Shown here piece by piece: positions 10,282 through 17,951 of a stretch of DNA of 64,000 nucleotides (position 1 is the stretch's first letter; the number at the start of each line of letters is the position of its first letter). A model generated the notes under the pieces. That model saw only the letters and a program-made list of their open reading frames with translations. It did not search any database and had not been told where the DNA came from. A program made the position numbers and the translations under genes. The stretch is from contig NZ_OBEA01000003.1 in NCBI RefSeq assembly GCF_900215355.1, positions 124,001-188,000 on the forward strand, read 5' to 3'. This stretch comes from Pseudooceanicola antarcticus. Its GTDB lineage: Bacteria; Pseudomonadota; Alphaproteobacteria; Rhodobacterales; Rhodobacteraceae.

Positions 10282-11019
10282 TTGCCGTTGATAGCGTCCT
10301 TAGATGCCTTGGGGCTGGATTGGTCAGGTCTGGCTGGGGCTTTGGTCGGTGGATTTGCAACTCTGCTAGCGGCCCTCCTCTCTTTCTGGCTAGGGCGTGT
10401 CGCTGAGAGGAAGCGTCAAGATGATATTGACCGAAAGCGTTCCGCTGGGGAGGCAACATCTGCCTTCCATAAACTGTGTCAGTGGGCCAATTTACTTGCC
10501 AATATTGATCAACAGATTAAGGCGCATTTCAAGCAAGCAGAGGAAGATGGTGTCACCGAGGTCGATGCCTTCCTCAATATCGGACCGGTGGCTGGCAAGC
10601 TCCTTGAGCCCGACAGAATTCGTTCATCCGAACTGCGGTTTCTCCAAACTAAGGAGAATTTCCAGATTCTTGAAATGGCAACCCTAGTTGAGCAGCGTGC
10701 AGCCAACATTCACGAAATATACCGACTATATACGATTCAATACCTTGCGCTTCAGGACTGGCTAGACAGCATTTCAGGTTTTGAAAGACAGTATGATGGC
10801 CCTGTTGCGCATGACATCATACCTGAAGGCTATCGTTCTGGCTTTGAAACTCGTGGTGCGCAATTGAATCGTTTGCTCGCGGGGGTTTGTGAGCAATTGG
10901 AGCAGGACTTGCCCTTTACGACTGAAGCGGTGCAGAAGTTTGCGGATGCGGCCCACTCAAAGTTTCCGAACGACTTTCCGAAGATTAAGTTCGGAGCGGA
11001 TGAAAGGGCTGCGGAGTAG
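10282..11019 (+). CDS. Membrane-anchored protein of unknown function
   Basis: I do not recognise a family. The 245-residue product starts at a TTG (10282) with GGAG at 10269-10272; no ATG or GTG is available in frame because a stop lies at 10222. Residues about 15-38 form one membrane segment (LAGALVGGFATLLAALLSFWLG), followed by the basic RVAERKRQDDIDRKR stretch, which suggests a cytoplasmic, mostly helical domain with possible coiled-coil parts. Base composition is clearly more AT-rich than the flanking ribosomal genes and codon choice is looser (many ATT, TTT, CTA, GTT codons), so recent acquisition is likely. It stands alone between rplW and rplB. Confidence 0.7.
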   Translation: MPLIASLDALGLDWSGLAGALVGGFATLLAALLSFWLGRVAERKRQDDIDRKRSAGEATSAFHKLCQWANLLANIDQQIKAHFKQAEEDGVTEVDAFLNIGPVAGKLLEPDRIRSSELRFLQTKENFQILEMATLVEQRAANIHEIYRLYTIQYLALQDWLDSISGFERQYDGPVAHDIIPEGYRSGFETRGAQLNRLLAGVCEQLEQDLPFTTEAVQKFADAAHSKFPNDFPKIKFGADERAAE

Positions 11020-11344
11020 GGGGCTCTTGGCTGGCCTCCTTGGGTGATCTGGCGCTCCTCGCTGAGGTCGTGCCTTGATTGAGGCGGTTCTATAGGCTGC
11101 CCCTTGCCACCCCACCCCCACCTTGCTATACGCGCCCAATCCTGACGGCCCCGGATTCGCTCCGGGGCCTTCGGGTGTTTGAAGCCTGGGGACCTTCGGG
11201 GCCCTGTAACTCCGGGTAGTCTGTCAGCGGCGGTACTTCCAACCGCCCGGCAAATACCCACTACATAGCCGCCCGACGTGGTCCGGACCCGACTAAACAC
11301 CGGGCCAAACGAAGGCGGCGCTTGCTAAACGGAAGACAGAAAGC
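11020..11344 (+). other. Intergenic region and rplB leader
   Basis: No gene is visible. The gap holds a promoter (11104-11132), then a leader of about 205 bases with a perfect hairpin at 11147-11169 (GGCCCCGGA/TCCGGGGCC, loop TTCGC) almost at the predicted start of the RNA, and a second hairpin at 11229-11247 (GGCGGT/ACCGCC). A GGAAGACAG ribosome-binding region precedes rplB. Confidence 0.6.
11104..11132 (+). promoter_or_regulatory. Promoter of the rplB block
   Basis: The -35 TTGCCA (11104-11109), 17-base spacer and -10 TATACG (11127-11132) are followed by CGCC. The text TATACGCGCC is identical to that in the rpsL and rplO promoters. Confidence 0.7.
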
Positions 11345-12184
11345 ATGGCACTCAAGTCGTATAAGCCGACGACGCCGGGCCAGCGCGGGCTGGTGCTGAT
11401 CGACCGTTCGGAGCTGTACAAAGGACGCCCCGTCAAAGCCCTCACCGAGGGTCTGACGAAGTCGGGCGGCCGGAACAACACCGGACGTATCACCTCCCGC
11501 CGTCGTGGCGGTGGCGCTAAGCGCCTCTACCGGATCGTCGATTTCAAACGTGCAAAGTTCGACGTCGAAGGCGTCGTCCTGCGGATCGAATATGACCCGA
11601 ACCGCACCGCGTTCATCGCGCTGATCCAGTATGTCGATGGTGAAAAAGCCTACATCCTTGCTCCGCAGCGTCTGGCTGTCGGCGACAAGGTGGTTGCTTC
11701 GGCCAAGGCCGACATCAAGCCCGGTAACGCAATGCCCTTCTCGGGCCTGCCCATCGGTACCATCGTTCACAACATCGAGCTGAAGCCCGGCAAGGGTGGC
11801 CAGATCGCACGCGCCGCGGGCACCTACGCCCAGTTCGTCGGCCGTGACGGTGGCTACGCCCAGATCCGCCTCAGCTCGGGCGAACTGCGCATGGTCCGCC
11901 AGGAATGCCTGGCCACCGTCGGCGCGGTCTCGAACCCCGACAACTCCAACCAGAACTACGGTAAAGCCGGCCGCATGCGCCACAAGGGCATTCGTCCGTC
12001 GGTCCGTGGTGTTGTCATGAACCCGATCGACCACCCCCACGGTGGTGGTGAAGGCCGTACCTCTGGTGGCCGTCACCCCGTTACCCCCTGGGGTAAGCCC
12101 ACCAAGGGTGCGAAAACCCGCAAGAACAAGGCCACGGACAAGTACATCATCCGTAGCCGTCACGCGAAGAAGAAGGGTCGCTAA
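11345..12184 (+). CDS. rplB: 50S ribosomal protein L2
   Basis: L2 is a primary 23S rRNA-binding protein needed for subunit joining and peptidyl-transferase activity. The 279-residue length is normal. The start [17 protein letters not shown], the central [20 protein letters not shown] segment and the C-terminal [20 protein letters not shown] loop, which holds the conserved histidine near the peptidyl-transferase centre, are all present. It begins a block of five ribosomal genes (rplB-rpsS-rplV-rpsC-rplP) that has its own promoter, because the normal rplW-rplB junction is interrupted here by two unrelated genes. Confidence 0.99.
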   Translation: MALKSYKPTTPGQRGLVLIDRSELYKGRPVKALTEGLTKSGGRNNTGRITSRRRGGGAKRLYRIVDFKRAKFDVEGVVLRIEYDPNRTAFIALIQYVDGEKAYILAPQRLAVGDKVVASAKADIKPGNAMPFSGLPIGTIVHNIELKPGKGGQIARAAGTYAQFVGRDGGYAQIRLSSGELRMVRQECLATVGAVSNPDNSNQNYGKAGRMRHKGIRPSVRGVVMNPIDHPHGGGEGRTSGGRHPVTPWGKPTKGAKTRKNKATDKYIIRSRHAKKKGR

Positions 12185-12187
12185 CAT

Positions 12188-12466
12188 ATGGCACGTTCTG
12201 TTTGGAAAGGCCCCTTCGTTGACGCTTACGTCCTGAAGAAGGCCGAAGCGGCACGCGAAAGCGGTCGTAACGAAGTTATCAAGATCTGGTCGCGTCGCTC
12301 GACGATCCTGCCCCAATTCGTGGGTCTGACGTTCGGTGTGTACAACGGCCACAAGCACATCCCCGTCAACGTCTCCGAAGACATGATCGGCCAGAAGTTC
12401 GGTGAATACTCTCCGACCCGTACCTACTACGGTCACGCGGCTGACAAAAAAGCGAAGCGGAAGTAA
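12188..12466 (+). CDS. rpsS: 30S ribosomal protein S19
   Basis: S19 works with S13 in the head of the 30S subunit and contacts tRNA and the 50S subunit. The 92-residue protein begins [18 protein letters not shown] and contains the conserved [19 protein letters not shown] and [18 protein letters not shown] stretches. It follows rplB by only three bases, without a separate strong ribosome-binding site, so translation is probably coupled to rplB. Confidence 0.99.
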   Translation: MARSVWKGPFVDAYVLKKAEAARESGRNEVIKIWSRRSTILPQFVGLTFGVYNGHKHIPVNVSEDMIGQKFGEYSPTRTYYGHAADKKAKRK

Positions 12467-12469
12467 GTC

Positions 12470-12850
12470 ATGGGTCAGGAAAAAAATCCCCGCCGCGTGG
12501 CAGACAACGAAGCAATGGCAAAACTGCGCATGCTTCGCACCAGCCCGCAGAAACTGAACCTGGTGGCAGCGCTGATCCGCGGCAAGAAGGTGGACAAGGC
12601 TCTTAACGACCTGACCTTCTCGAAGAAGCGTATCGCGCAGGACGTGAAGAAGTGCCTTCAGTCCGCCATCGCCAATGCCGAGAACAACCACGGCCTGGAC
12701 GTCGACGAACTGGTCGTCGCCGAAGCATGGGTCGGCAAGAACCTCGTGATGAAGCGTGGCCGTCCGCGGGCACGTGGCCGTTATGGCAAGATCATGAAGC
12801 CGTTCTCGGAAATCACCATCAAGGTGCGTCAGGTCGAGGAGCAAGCCTAA
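12470..12850 (+). CDS. rplV: 50S ribosomal protein L22
   Basis: L22 lines the polypeptide tunnel with a long beta hairpin that forms its narrow part together with L4. The 126-residue protein has the conserved [20 protein letters not shown] start of the fold and the hairpin segment near [17 protein letters not shown]. The N terminus ([18 protein letters not shown]) is slightly longer than in E. coli, as in other alphaproteobacteria. It follows rpsS by three bases and its stop shares one base with the rpsC start (TAATG). Confidence 0.98.
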   Translation: MGQEKNPRRVADNEAMAKLRMLRTSPQKLNLVAALIRGKKVDKALNDLTFSKKRIAQDVKKCLQSAIANAENNHGLDVDELVVAEAWVGKNLVMKRGRPRARGRYGKIMKPFSEITIKVRQVEEQA

Positions 12851-13569
12851 TGGGTCAGAAAGTCAATCCGATCGGCATGCGCCTCCAGGTCAACCGCACC
12901 TGGGATAGCCGCTGGTACGCCGACACCAAGGATTTCGGTGATCTTCTCCTGGAAGACGTCAAGATCCGTGAGTTCATCAAAACCGAGTGCAAGCAGGCCG
13001 GCATTGCCCGCGTGATCATCGAGCGCCCCCACAAGAAGTGCCGTGTGACCATTCACACCGCGCGTCCGGGCGTGATCATCGGCAAGAAGGGTGCGGACAT
13101 CGAGGTGCTTCGCAAGAAGCTGGCCAAGATGACCGACTCCGAGCTGCACCTGAACATCGTCGAAGTCCGCAAGCCGGAACTGGACGCCATGCTGGTTGCC
13201 GAGTCCATCGCTCAGCAGCTCGAGCGTCGTGTCTCCTTCCGTCGTGCCATGAAGCGTTCGGTTCAGAACGCCATGCGCATGGGCTCGCTGGGTATCCGCG
13301 TGAACGTCGCCGGCCGTCTGGGCGGTGCCGAGATCGCACGTACCGAGTGGTACCGCGAAGGTCGTGTGCCCCTGCACACCCTGCGCGCCGACATCGACTA
13401 TGCGCACGCCGAAGCAATGACCCCCTATGGTATCATCGGGATCAAGGTCTGGATCTTCAAAGGCGAGATCATGGAGCACGATCCGCAGGCCCGCGACCGC
13501 AAGGCGCAGGAACTGCAGGACGGTCCGGCCCCTCGTGGCGCCGGTGGCCGCCGCGATCGCGACCGGTAA
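12850..13569 (+). CDS. rpsC: 30S ribosomal protein S3
   Basis: S3 forms part of the mRNA entry channel and has helicase-related activity together with S4 and S5. The 239-residue protein starts at the ATG at 12850, sharing a base with the rplV stop; it reads [20 protein letters not shown], which fits the family, whereas longer in-frame starts lie inside rplV. The KH domain with [12 protein letters not shown] (about residues 76-87) and the C-terminal [20 protein letters not shown] segment are present. The Arg/Asp-rich tail ends [10 protein letters not shown]. Confidence 0.98.
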   Translation: MGQKVNPIGMRLQVNRTWDSRWYADTKDFGDLLLEDVKIREFIKTECKQAGIARVIIERPHKKCRVTIHTARPGVIIGKKGADIEVLRKKLAKMTDSELHLNIVEVRKPELDAMLVAESIAQQLERRVSFRRAMKRSVQNAMRMGSLGIRVNVAGRLGGAEIARTEWYREGRVPLHTLRADIDYAHAEAMTPYGIIGIKVWIFKGEIMEHDPQARDRKAQELQDGPAPRGAGGRRDRDR

Positions 13570-13581
13570 GGAGACAGAAAG

Positions 13582-13995
13582 ATGCTTCAACCGAAACGCA
13601 CAAAATTCCGCAAGATGCACAAGGGCCGGATTCACGGCCAGGCAAAAGGCGGCTCCGACCTGAACTTCGGGACCTATGGCCTCAAGGCCACCCAGCCCGA
13701 GCGTGTGACTGCACGTCAGATCGAAGCAGCCCGTCGTGCCATGACGCGCCACATGAAGCGTCAGGGCCGTGTCTGGATCCGTATCTTCCCGGACACCCCT
13801 GTCACCTCGAAGCCCGTCGAAGTTCGTATGGGTAAGGGTAAGGGTTCGGTCGACTACTGGGCCTGCAAGGTCAAGCCCGGCCGGATCATGTTCGAGATCG
13901 ACGGTGTCTCCGAGGGCGTCGCACGCGAGGCCCTGCGCCTGGCGTCGATGAAACTGCCCGTGAAGACCCGTATCGTCGTTCGCGAAGACTGGTAA
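13582..13995 (+). CDS. rplP: 50S ribosomal protein L16
   Basis: L16 is a late-assembly 50S protein at the A site. The 137-residue protein starts [16 protein letters not shown] and carries the [13 protein letters not shown] loop with Arg82, the equivalent of E. coli Arg81, which the 2-oxoglutarate oxygenase YcfD/RoxA hydroxylates. It follows rpsC by 12 bases with a GGAGAC ribosome-binding site. In most bacteria rpmC comes next; here a palindrome, a terminator and three unrelated genes intervene, the first being a 2OG-Fe(II) oxygenase of another subfamily. Confidence 0.99.
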   Translation: MLQPKRTKFRKMHKGRIHGQAKGGSDLNFGTYGLKATQPERVTARQIEAARRAMTRHMKRQGRVWIRIFPDTPVTSKPVEVRMGKGKGSVDYWACKVKPGRIMFEIDGVSEGVAREALRLASMKLPVKTRIVVREDW

Positions 13996-14000
13996 GCGGA

Positions 14001-14023
14001 GGCGGGATCTCTCCCGCCCTACG
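14001..14023. repeat. GC-rich palindrome after rplP
   Basis: Arms GGCGGGA (14001-14007) and TCCCGCC (14012-14018) with a TCTC loop, followed by CTACG. It has the same design as the palindromes after rplW and rplR. Confidence 0.7.
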
Positions 14024-14032
14024 AAAATGGAA

Positions 14033-14066
14033 ACCCCCGGTGCGGATGCGCCGGGGGTTTTCTTTT
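14033..14066 (+). terminator. Intrinsic terminator after rplP
   Basis: ACCCCCGG pairs with CCGGGGGT around a ten-base spacer and runs into TTTTCTTTT. It ends the rplB-rplP transcript. Confidence 0.85.
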
Positions 14067-14188
14067 GGGCGCGCGGTGGAAAGGCCCTTATAGGTGCCGG
14101 TTCCGGCTCTGGCGTGGCGCAGAGGCTTTTCTTGACCGGGGCGCCGCGCTATGGCGGCGGGGAAACCCCTAGCTGCCGAGGCTGTCCC

Positions 14189-14809
14189 ATGTCCGATATC
14201 CGTTCGCTCTTTGCCACTCGTCTCTATCGCGCTGCCCTGAACGAGCTGGGGCCGGGCGTGGATGCGGAGGAGCTTGAGACCTCCTGCTATTCCATTGCAG
14301 AGGATGACGAGGCCGGCCAGGAGTGGTGCGAGGCCAATGACTATCCCGGTTACACCTCCTATGCCTCGCTTACGGATCTGCCCTGGCGCTTTCCGATCTT
14401 TGCTGATGTGAAGGCGGCGCTGGATCTGCATGTGGCGGCCTTTGCCAAGGACCTGGAGTTCGAGCTGGGCGAGGGCAAGCTGGAGCTCGAGGATCTGTGG
14501 ATCAACATCCTGCCCGAGGGCGGCACGCACAGCTCTCATATCCATCCGCATTCGGTGATCTCGGGGACCACCTACGTGGCGATGCCCGAGGGGACCTCGG
14601 CGCTGAAGCTCGAGGACCCGCGGTTGCCGATGATGATGGCGGCGCCGACGCGGGCCAAGGGCGCGCGGGAAGAGCTGAAGCCCTTCATCTACGTCAAACC
14701 CTCGGTGGGTGACGTGCTGCTGTGGGAAAGCTGGCTGCGCCACGAGGTGCCGATGAACATGGCCGAGGACGAGCGGATCTCGGTCAGCTTCAACTATAAA
14801 TGGGTGTGA
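14189..14809 (+). CDS. Putative 2OG-Fe(II) oxygenase (TIGR02466 type)
   Basis: This 206-residue cytoplasmic protein fits the TIGR02466 family of putative 2-oxoglutarate and Fe(II)-dependent dioxygenases. The jelly-roll core carries THSSHIHPHS with His117, His119 and His121 as likely iron ligands, then a GTTYVAMPEG strand, and SWLRHEVP with His185 near Arg196, which would bind 2-oxoglutarate. The start is the ATG at 14189, where the protein aligns as MSDIRSLFATRLYRA; the upstream frame overlaps the terminator. Substrates of this family are unknown. Its position directly after rplP is suggestive because L16 is hydroxylated by a different 2OG oxygenase in E. coli, but that link is only inference. 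Confidence 0.75.
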   Translation: MSDIRSLFATRLYRAALNELGPGVDAEELETSCYSIAEDDEAGQEWCEANDYPGYTSYASLTDLPWRFPIFADVKAALDLHVAAFAKDLEFELGEGKLELEDLWINILPEGGTHSSHIHPHSVISGTTYVAMPEGTSALKLEDPRLPMMMAAPTRAKGAREELKPFIYVKPSVGDVLLWESWLRHEVPMNMAEDERISVSFNYKWV

Positions 14810-14812
14810 GCA

Positions 14813-14912
14813 CCGATCCCCGAAGGGGCAAACTCTCCGGGGGAGAGTTTGAGGTGCGAACGGGCGGAGCCCCAGGCCGCCGATCCCCGAAGGGGCAAAA
14901 CCTCCGGTGGAG
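14813..14912. repeat. Imperfect direct repeat with internal hairpin
   Basis: Two copies of about 33 bases (14813-14845 and 14880-14912) begin with the same 20 bases, CCGATCCCCGAAGGGGCAAA, and end with CTCCGG.GGAG. The first copy runs into a hairpin of AAACTCTCC (14830-14838) and GGAGAGTTT (14842-14850) with a three-base loop. The CTCCGGGGGAG text also occurs at 2191-2201, so this may be a dispersed intergenic repeat. Confidence 0.6.
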
Positions 14913-15075
14913 CGTCGCACCCACCCTGCGCCTTACCGCGAGCTTCGCCAGCGGCGGGCAGCGATGCCCGGAATTGTCACACTCCGCACGCGCGGGGACT
15001 TGTGGCGGCGCTCTGCTCTGGACCCCGCGGGGGAAGCCCCGAATATGGGGACAGCAAGCAAGACCGGAGCACCCC

Positions 15076-15549
15076 ATGGACCCCCGCAAGCTGGACATGA
15101 CCGTCCTGATGACCCCCGACATGGCCAACTTCAGCGGCAAGGTGCACGGCGGGGCGCTGCTGAACCTGCTCGACCGCGTGGCCTTCTCCTGTGCCTCGCG
15201 CTTTTCGCGCCAGTATGCGGTGACGCTCTCGGTCGACCAGGTGATGTTCAAGGAACCGATCAACGTGGGCGAGCTGGTGACCTTCCGCGCCAGCGTCAAC
15301 TACGCCGGCCGCACCTCGATGGAGATCGGTATCCGGGTGGAGGCGCAGGAGATCCGCTCGGGCCGCTCGCGGCACACCAATTCGTGCTACTTCACAATGG
15401 TGGCCGTGGATGACCAGGGCAGCCCGGTCGAGGTGCCCGAGCTGCAGGTGCTGACCGAAGAGGAAGAGAAGCGCCTGAGCGCCGCGAAGATCCGCAAGAA
15501 GCTGCGCCGCGAGTTCGCCGAAGAGATGAAGCGCGCGGTCGAGGGCTGA
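15076..15549 (+). CDS. Hotdog-fold acyl-CoA thioesterase
   Basis: The 157-residue protein belongs to the YciA/BFIT-like acyl-CoA thioesterases, which hydrolyse acyl-CoA to free acid and CoA in the cytoplasm. The N-terminal part has MTPDMANFSGKVHGGALL with the conserved asparagine and the HGG turn, followed by LLDRVAFSCASRFS, where the aspartate is the usual catalytic residue. The later TSMEIGIRVEAQEIRSGRSR strand is typical of the fold. The C terminus is a charged helix (EEEEKRLSAAKIRKKLRRE). The start ATG at 15076 has GGAG six bases upstream. It stands between rplP and rpmC with no functional tie to them. Confidence 0.82.
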   Translation: MDPRKLDMTVLMTPDMANFSGKVHGGALLNLLDRVAFSCASRFSRQYAVTLSVDQVMFKEPINVGELVTFRASVNYAGRTSMEIGIRVEAQEIRSGRSRHTNSCYFTMVAVDDQGSPVEVPELQVLTEEEEKRLSAAKIRKKLRREFAEEMKRAVEG

Positions 15550-15743
15550 GCCCTTGACCCCCGCGCCCGCCCCGGCTACCCCAAGGGCATGACGCATCAG
15601 GCCGCCTTTATCGCTCAAGCCTATTACCCGCTGTATTAACAGCGGACCCGTCACCTTGTCTCCGCTGCACCCAAGCCAGCGGTAGACCGGACCCCCTCGC
15701 ACGACACCGGACCCTGGCCTCCTCTCTCTCAGGATCAGGACCC

Positions 15744-16478
15744 ATGTCACGCCCCCCATCCCTTGCTCTCTTCGGTTTCGGCGCCTTTGGCCGCCTGCTG
15801 GCCCCGCTGCTGGCTACCGAGACCTCCCTTGTCATCTGCGATCCGGCGCGGCAGGCCGAGGTCGTGGCGGCGGGCTACCCGAGCGTGCCGCCGGAGGAGG
15901 CGGCGCGCGCCGATATCCTGCTGCTGGCCGTGCCGCTGGCGGCGCTGCCAGGCTTGCTGCGGCAGTTGGCACCGCTCCTGCGGCCAGGTCAGCTGGTGAT
16001 CGACACCTGTTCGGTGAAGGAAGAACCAGCGCGGCTGATGCGATCCCTGCTGCCCGAGGCGGTGGAGCTGATCGGCTCTCATCCCATGTTCGGCCCGGCG
16101 AGCGCGGCGCGGGGGATTGCCGGGGCGCAGCTGGTGCTCTGTCCGCTCAGGGGGCAGGGCTGGCGGCGGCTGGCGGCACATCTGCGGGGCCGGCACGGGC
16201 TGCGGGTCATCATCGCCAGTCCCGAAGAACATGACGCCCAGGCGGCGCTCAGCCAGGGGCTGACGCATCTGCTGGGCCGCGCCATGGCGGGGATGGGACC
16301 CACGCCGCGCATCCGGACGCGCTCCTTCGAGCTGATGATGGAGGCGCTTTCCATGGTGACAGGGGATGCGCCCGACGTGTACGAGGCGGTGACCGGCGCC
16401 AACCGGCACCTGGGCCCCCTGCGCGCCAGGCTGGCCCGGGCCTTGGCCGAGGAGACGCCCGCGCAGGATCGCCCGTAG
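15744..16478 (+). CDS. Prephenate/arogenate dehydrogenase-like protein
   Basis: The 244-residue protein has the fold of TyrA dehydrogenases, which oxidise prephenate or arogenate in tyrosine synthesis. The NAD(P)-binding GFGAFG lies at residues 11-16, DTCSVKEEP at 87-95, and the active-site GSHPMFGP at 111-118 with His113. The C-terminal helical dimer domain is short, so the protein is smaller than typical TyrA (about 280-310 residues). The product is therefore called dehydrogenase-like; prephenate or arogenate is the likely substrate. The ATG start has AGGATCAGGA upstream. It forms a single gene between the thioesterase and the rpmC promoter. Confidence 0.8.
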   Translation: MSRPPSLALFGFGAFGRLLAPLLATETSLVICDPARQAEVVAAGYPSVPPEEAARADILLLAVPLAALPGLLRQLAPLLRPGQLVIDTCSVKEEPARLMRSLLPEAVELIGSHPMFGPASAARGIAGAQLVLCPLRGQGWRRLAAHLRGRHGLRVIIASPEEHDAQAALSQGLTHLLGRAMAGMGPTPRIRTRSFELMMEALSMVTGDAPDVYEAVTGANRHLGPLRARLARALAEETPAQDRP

Positions 16479-16501
16479 GACCGCCCCGGGGGCTGCACTC
16501 G

Positions 16502-16531
16502 GGGACGCCACGTCCCGGCTTCGGGCTTTTT
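16502..16531 (+). terminator. Possible terminator before rpmC promoter
   Basis: GGGACG/CGTCCC with a CCA loop (16502-16516) is followed by the short stem CCCG-GCTT-CGGG and CTTTTT. Either stem could serve as a weak terminator of the preceding gene. Confidence 0.4.
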
Positions 16532-16543
16532 GCCCTTTCTGTG

Positions 16544-16572
16544 TTGACCCGCAGGGCGTTCGGGCGTATTGG
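16544..16572 (+). promoter_or_regulatory. Probable promoter of the rpmC block
   Basis: The -35 TTGACC (16544-16549), 17-base spacer and -10 TATTGG (16567-16572) lie about 87 bases before rpmC, followed by CAGCGC. Confidence 0.5.
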
Positions 16573-16596
16573 CAGCGCTCATTGTTCTACATAACC

Positions 16597-16636
16597 CACC
16601 GGATTCGCGGGTTACCCCCTGGGGGGCCCGCCGGTG
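16597..16636 (+). promoter_or_regulatory. Three-tier hairpin in the rpmC leader
   Basis: CACCGG (16597-16602) pairs with CCGGTG (16631-16636), CGGG (16608-16611) with CCCG (16627-16630), and CCCC (16615-16618) with GGGG (16623-16626). The structure ends just before the GGAAGGAAAGGA ribosome-binding region of rpmC, so it could control access to it. Confidence 0.5.
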
Positions 16637-16658
16637 CAAGGAAGGAAAGGAAGCGCCC

Positions 16659-16862
16659 ATGAGCGCCAACGAGCTTCGCGAGAAGACTCCGGATCAGCTC
16701 CGTGAAGAGCTGGCCGAGCTGAAGAAAGCCCAATTCAACCTTCGTTTCCAGCAGGCCACCGGCCAGCTCGAGAACGCTGCGCAGATGCGTAAGGCCCGTC
16801 GTGACGCGGCCCGCGTGCTGACCGTTCTGAACGAAAAAGCTGCTGAAGCAGCTGGCGAATAA
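16659..16862 (+). CDS. rpmC: 50S ribosomal protein L29
   Basis: L29 sits beside the tunnel exit next to L23. The 67-residue protein starts [20 protein letters not shown] at the ATG at 16659, which has repeated GGA motifs just upstream; the longer open frame before it is the structured leader. The conserved [19 protein letters not shown] segment is present. It heads a block of eleven ribosomal genes from L29 to L30 and has its own predicted promoter, since rplP lies 2.7 kb upstream behind a terminator. Confidence 0.97.
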   Translation: MSANELREKTPDQLREELAELKKAQFNLRFQQATGQLENAAQMRKARRDAARVLTVLNEKAAEAAGE

Positions 16863-16873
16863 GGAGCTTTCGA

Positions 16874-17203
16874 ATGCCCAAACGTATCCTTCGTGGCACC
16901 GTCACCTCTGACGCCAATGCCCAGACCGTTACCGTGTCCGTCGAACGTCGCTTCACGCACCCGGTTCTGAAGAAGACCATCCGTAAGTCCAAGAAGTACC
17001 GGGCTCACGATGAGAACAACCAGTTCAAGGTTGGCGACATGGTCCGCATTCGTGAATGCGCCCCCAAGTCCAAGACCAAGCGCTGGGAAGTGATGACCGC
17101 CGAGATGATCGAAGCCGATCGTATCGAGCGCGAAGAGCACGCCAAGCTCCAGCAGAAGCTGGATGCAGAGCGTCATGCAGAGCACGAGGCCGCGGCTAAC
17201 TGA
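16874..17203 (+). CDS. rpsQ: 30S ribosomal protein S17 with C-terminal extension
   Basis: S17 is an early-binding protein of the 30S body. Residues 1-77 form the normal OB-fold S17 ([19 protein letters not shown] ... [18 protein letters not shown]). Residues about 78-109 form an extra helix rich in Glu, Ala, Lys and His, which makes the protein 109 residues against about 80-89 in most bacteria. Its role is unknown. The gene follows rpmC by 11 bases with an AAGGAGC ribosome-binding site. Confidence 0.97.
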   Translation: MPKRILRGTVTSDANAQTVTVSVERRFTHPVLKKTIRKSKKYRAHDENNQFKVGDMVRIRECAPKSKTKRWEVMTAEMIEADRIEREEHAKLQQKLDAERHAEHEAAAN

Positions 17204-17271
17204 GCCCCGGCCTCCCGTCGAAACCCTGGGGGGTCTAACCAGAACAACCCCCAAAGGTCGGGAGAAACCAC

Positions 17272-17640
17272 ATGATCCAGATGCAGACCAATCTGGATGT
17301 CGCTGACAACTCCGGCGCACGCCGAGTTCAGTGCATCAAGGTCCTGGGTGGTTCCAAGCGTAAGTACGCTTCGGTCGGCGACATCATTGTCGTCTCCGTC
17401 AAGGAAGCCATCCCGCGCGGCCGCGTGAAGAAAGGTGACGTCCGTAAGGCCGTCGTCGTGCGCACCGCCAAGGAAGTCCGTCGCGAAGACGGCACCGCGA
17501 TCCGTTTCGATCGCAACGCCGCCGTCATCCTCAACAACAACAACGAACCCGTTGGTACGCGTATCTTCGGACCGGTTGTTCGCGAGCTGCGCGCCAAGAA
17601 CTTCATGAAAATCATTTCGCTGGCTCCGGAGGTGCTCTGA
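17272..17640 (+). CDS. rplN: 50S ribosomal protein L14
   Basis: L14 lies at the subunit interface of the 50S particle and contacts L19 and 16S rRNA. The 122-residue protein has the standard start [20 protein letters not shown] and the C-terminal [20 protein letters not shown] 68-base gap separates it from rpsQ; the gap contains short inverted sequence CCTGGGGGG/CCCCCAAAGG but no clear terminator. The stop shares one base with the rplX start (TGATG). Confidence 0.99.
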   Translation: MIQMQTNLDVADNSGARRVQCIKVLGGSKRKYASVGDIIVVSVKEAIPRGRVKKGDVRKAVVVRTAKEVRREDGTAIRFDRNAAVILNNNNEPVGTRIFGPVVRELRAKNFMKIISLAPEVL

Positions 17641-17951
17641 TGGCTGCGAAACTCAAAAAAGGCGACAAGGTCATCGTCCTGTCCGGCAAGGACAAGGGCA
17701 AGACCGGCGAGATCTCCTCGGTTGATCCGAAGGCAGGCAAAGCCGTTGTCGAAGGCCTGAACATGGCCGTCCGCCACACCCGTGCGACCCAGCAAAGCCA
17801 GGGCGGCCGTCTGCCCAAGGCTCTGCCGATCGCTCTCTCGAACCTGGCTATCGTCGATGCCAACGGCAAGGCGACCCGCGTCGGCTTCAAAGTTGAAGGC
17901 GACAAGAAGGTTCGTTACGCCAAGACCACGGGGGACGTGATCGATGCTTGA
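17640..17951 (+). CDS. rplX: 50S ribosomal protein L24
   Basis: L24 starts assembly of the large subunit by binding the 5' end of 23S rRNA. The 103-residue protein has the KOW motif with [20 protein letters not shown] near residues 6-25, and the [18 protein letters not shown] segment. It starts at the last base of the rplN stop and overlaps the rplE start by eight bases, so all three genes are probably translated in a coupled way. Confidence 0.98.
   Translation: MAAKLKKGDKVIVLSGKDKGKTGEISSVDPKAGKAVVEGLNMAVRHTRATQQSQGGRLPKALPIALSNLAIVDANGKATRVGFKVEGDKKVRYAKTTGDVIDA

Noticed and set aside
10221-10406. 61-codon frame starting with ATG just after the 21-residue peptide
   Set aside because: It overlaps the start of the 245-residue protein in another frame and lacks a ribosome-binding site; the longer frame has better support.
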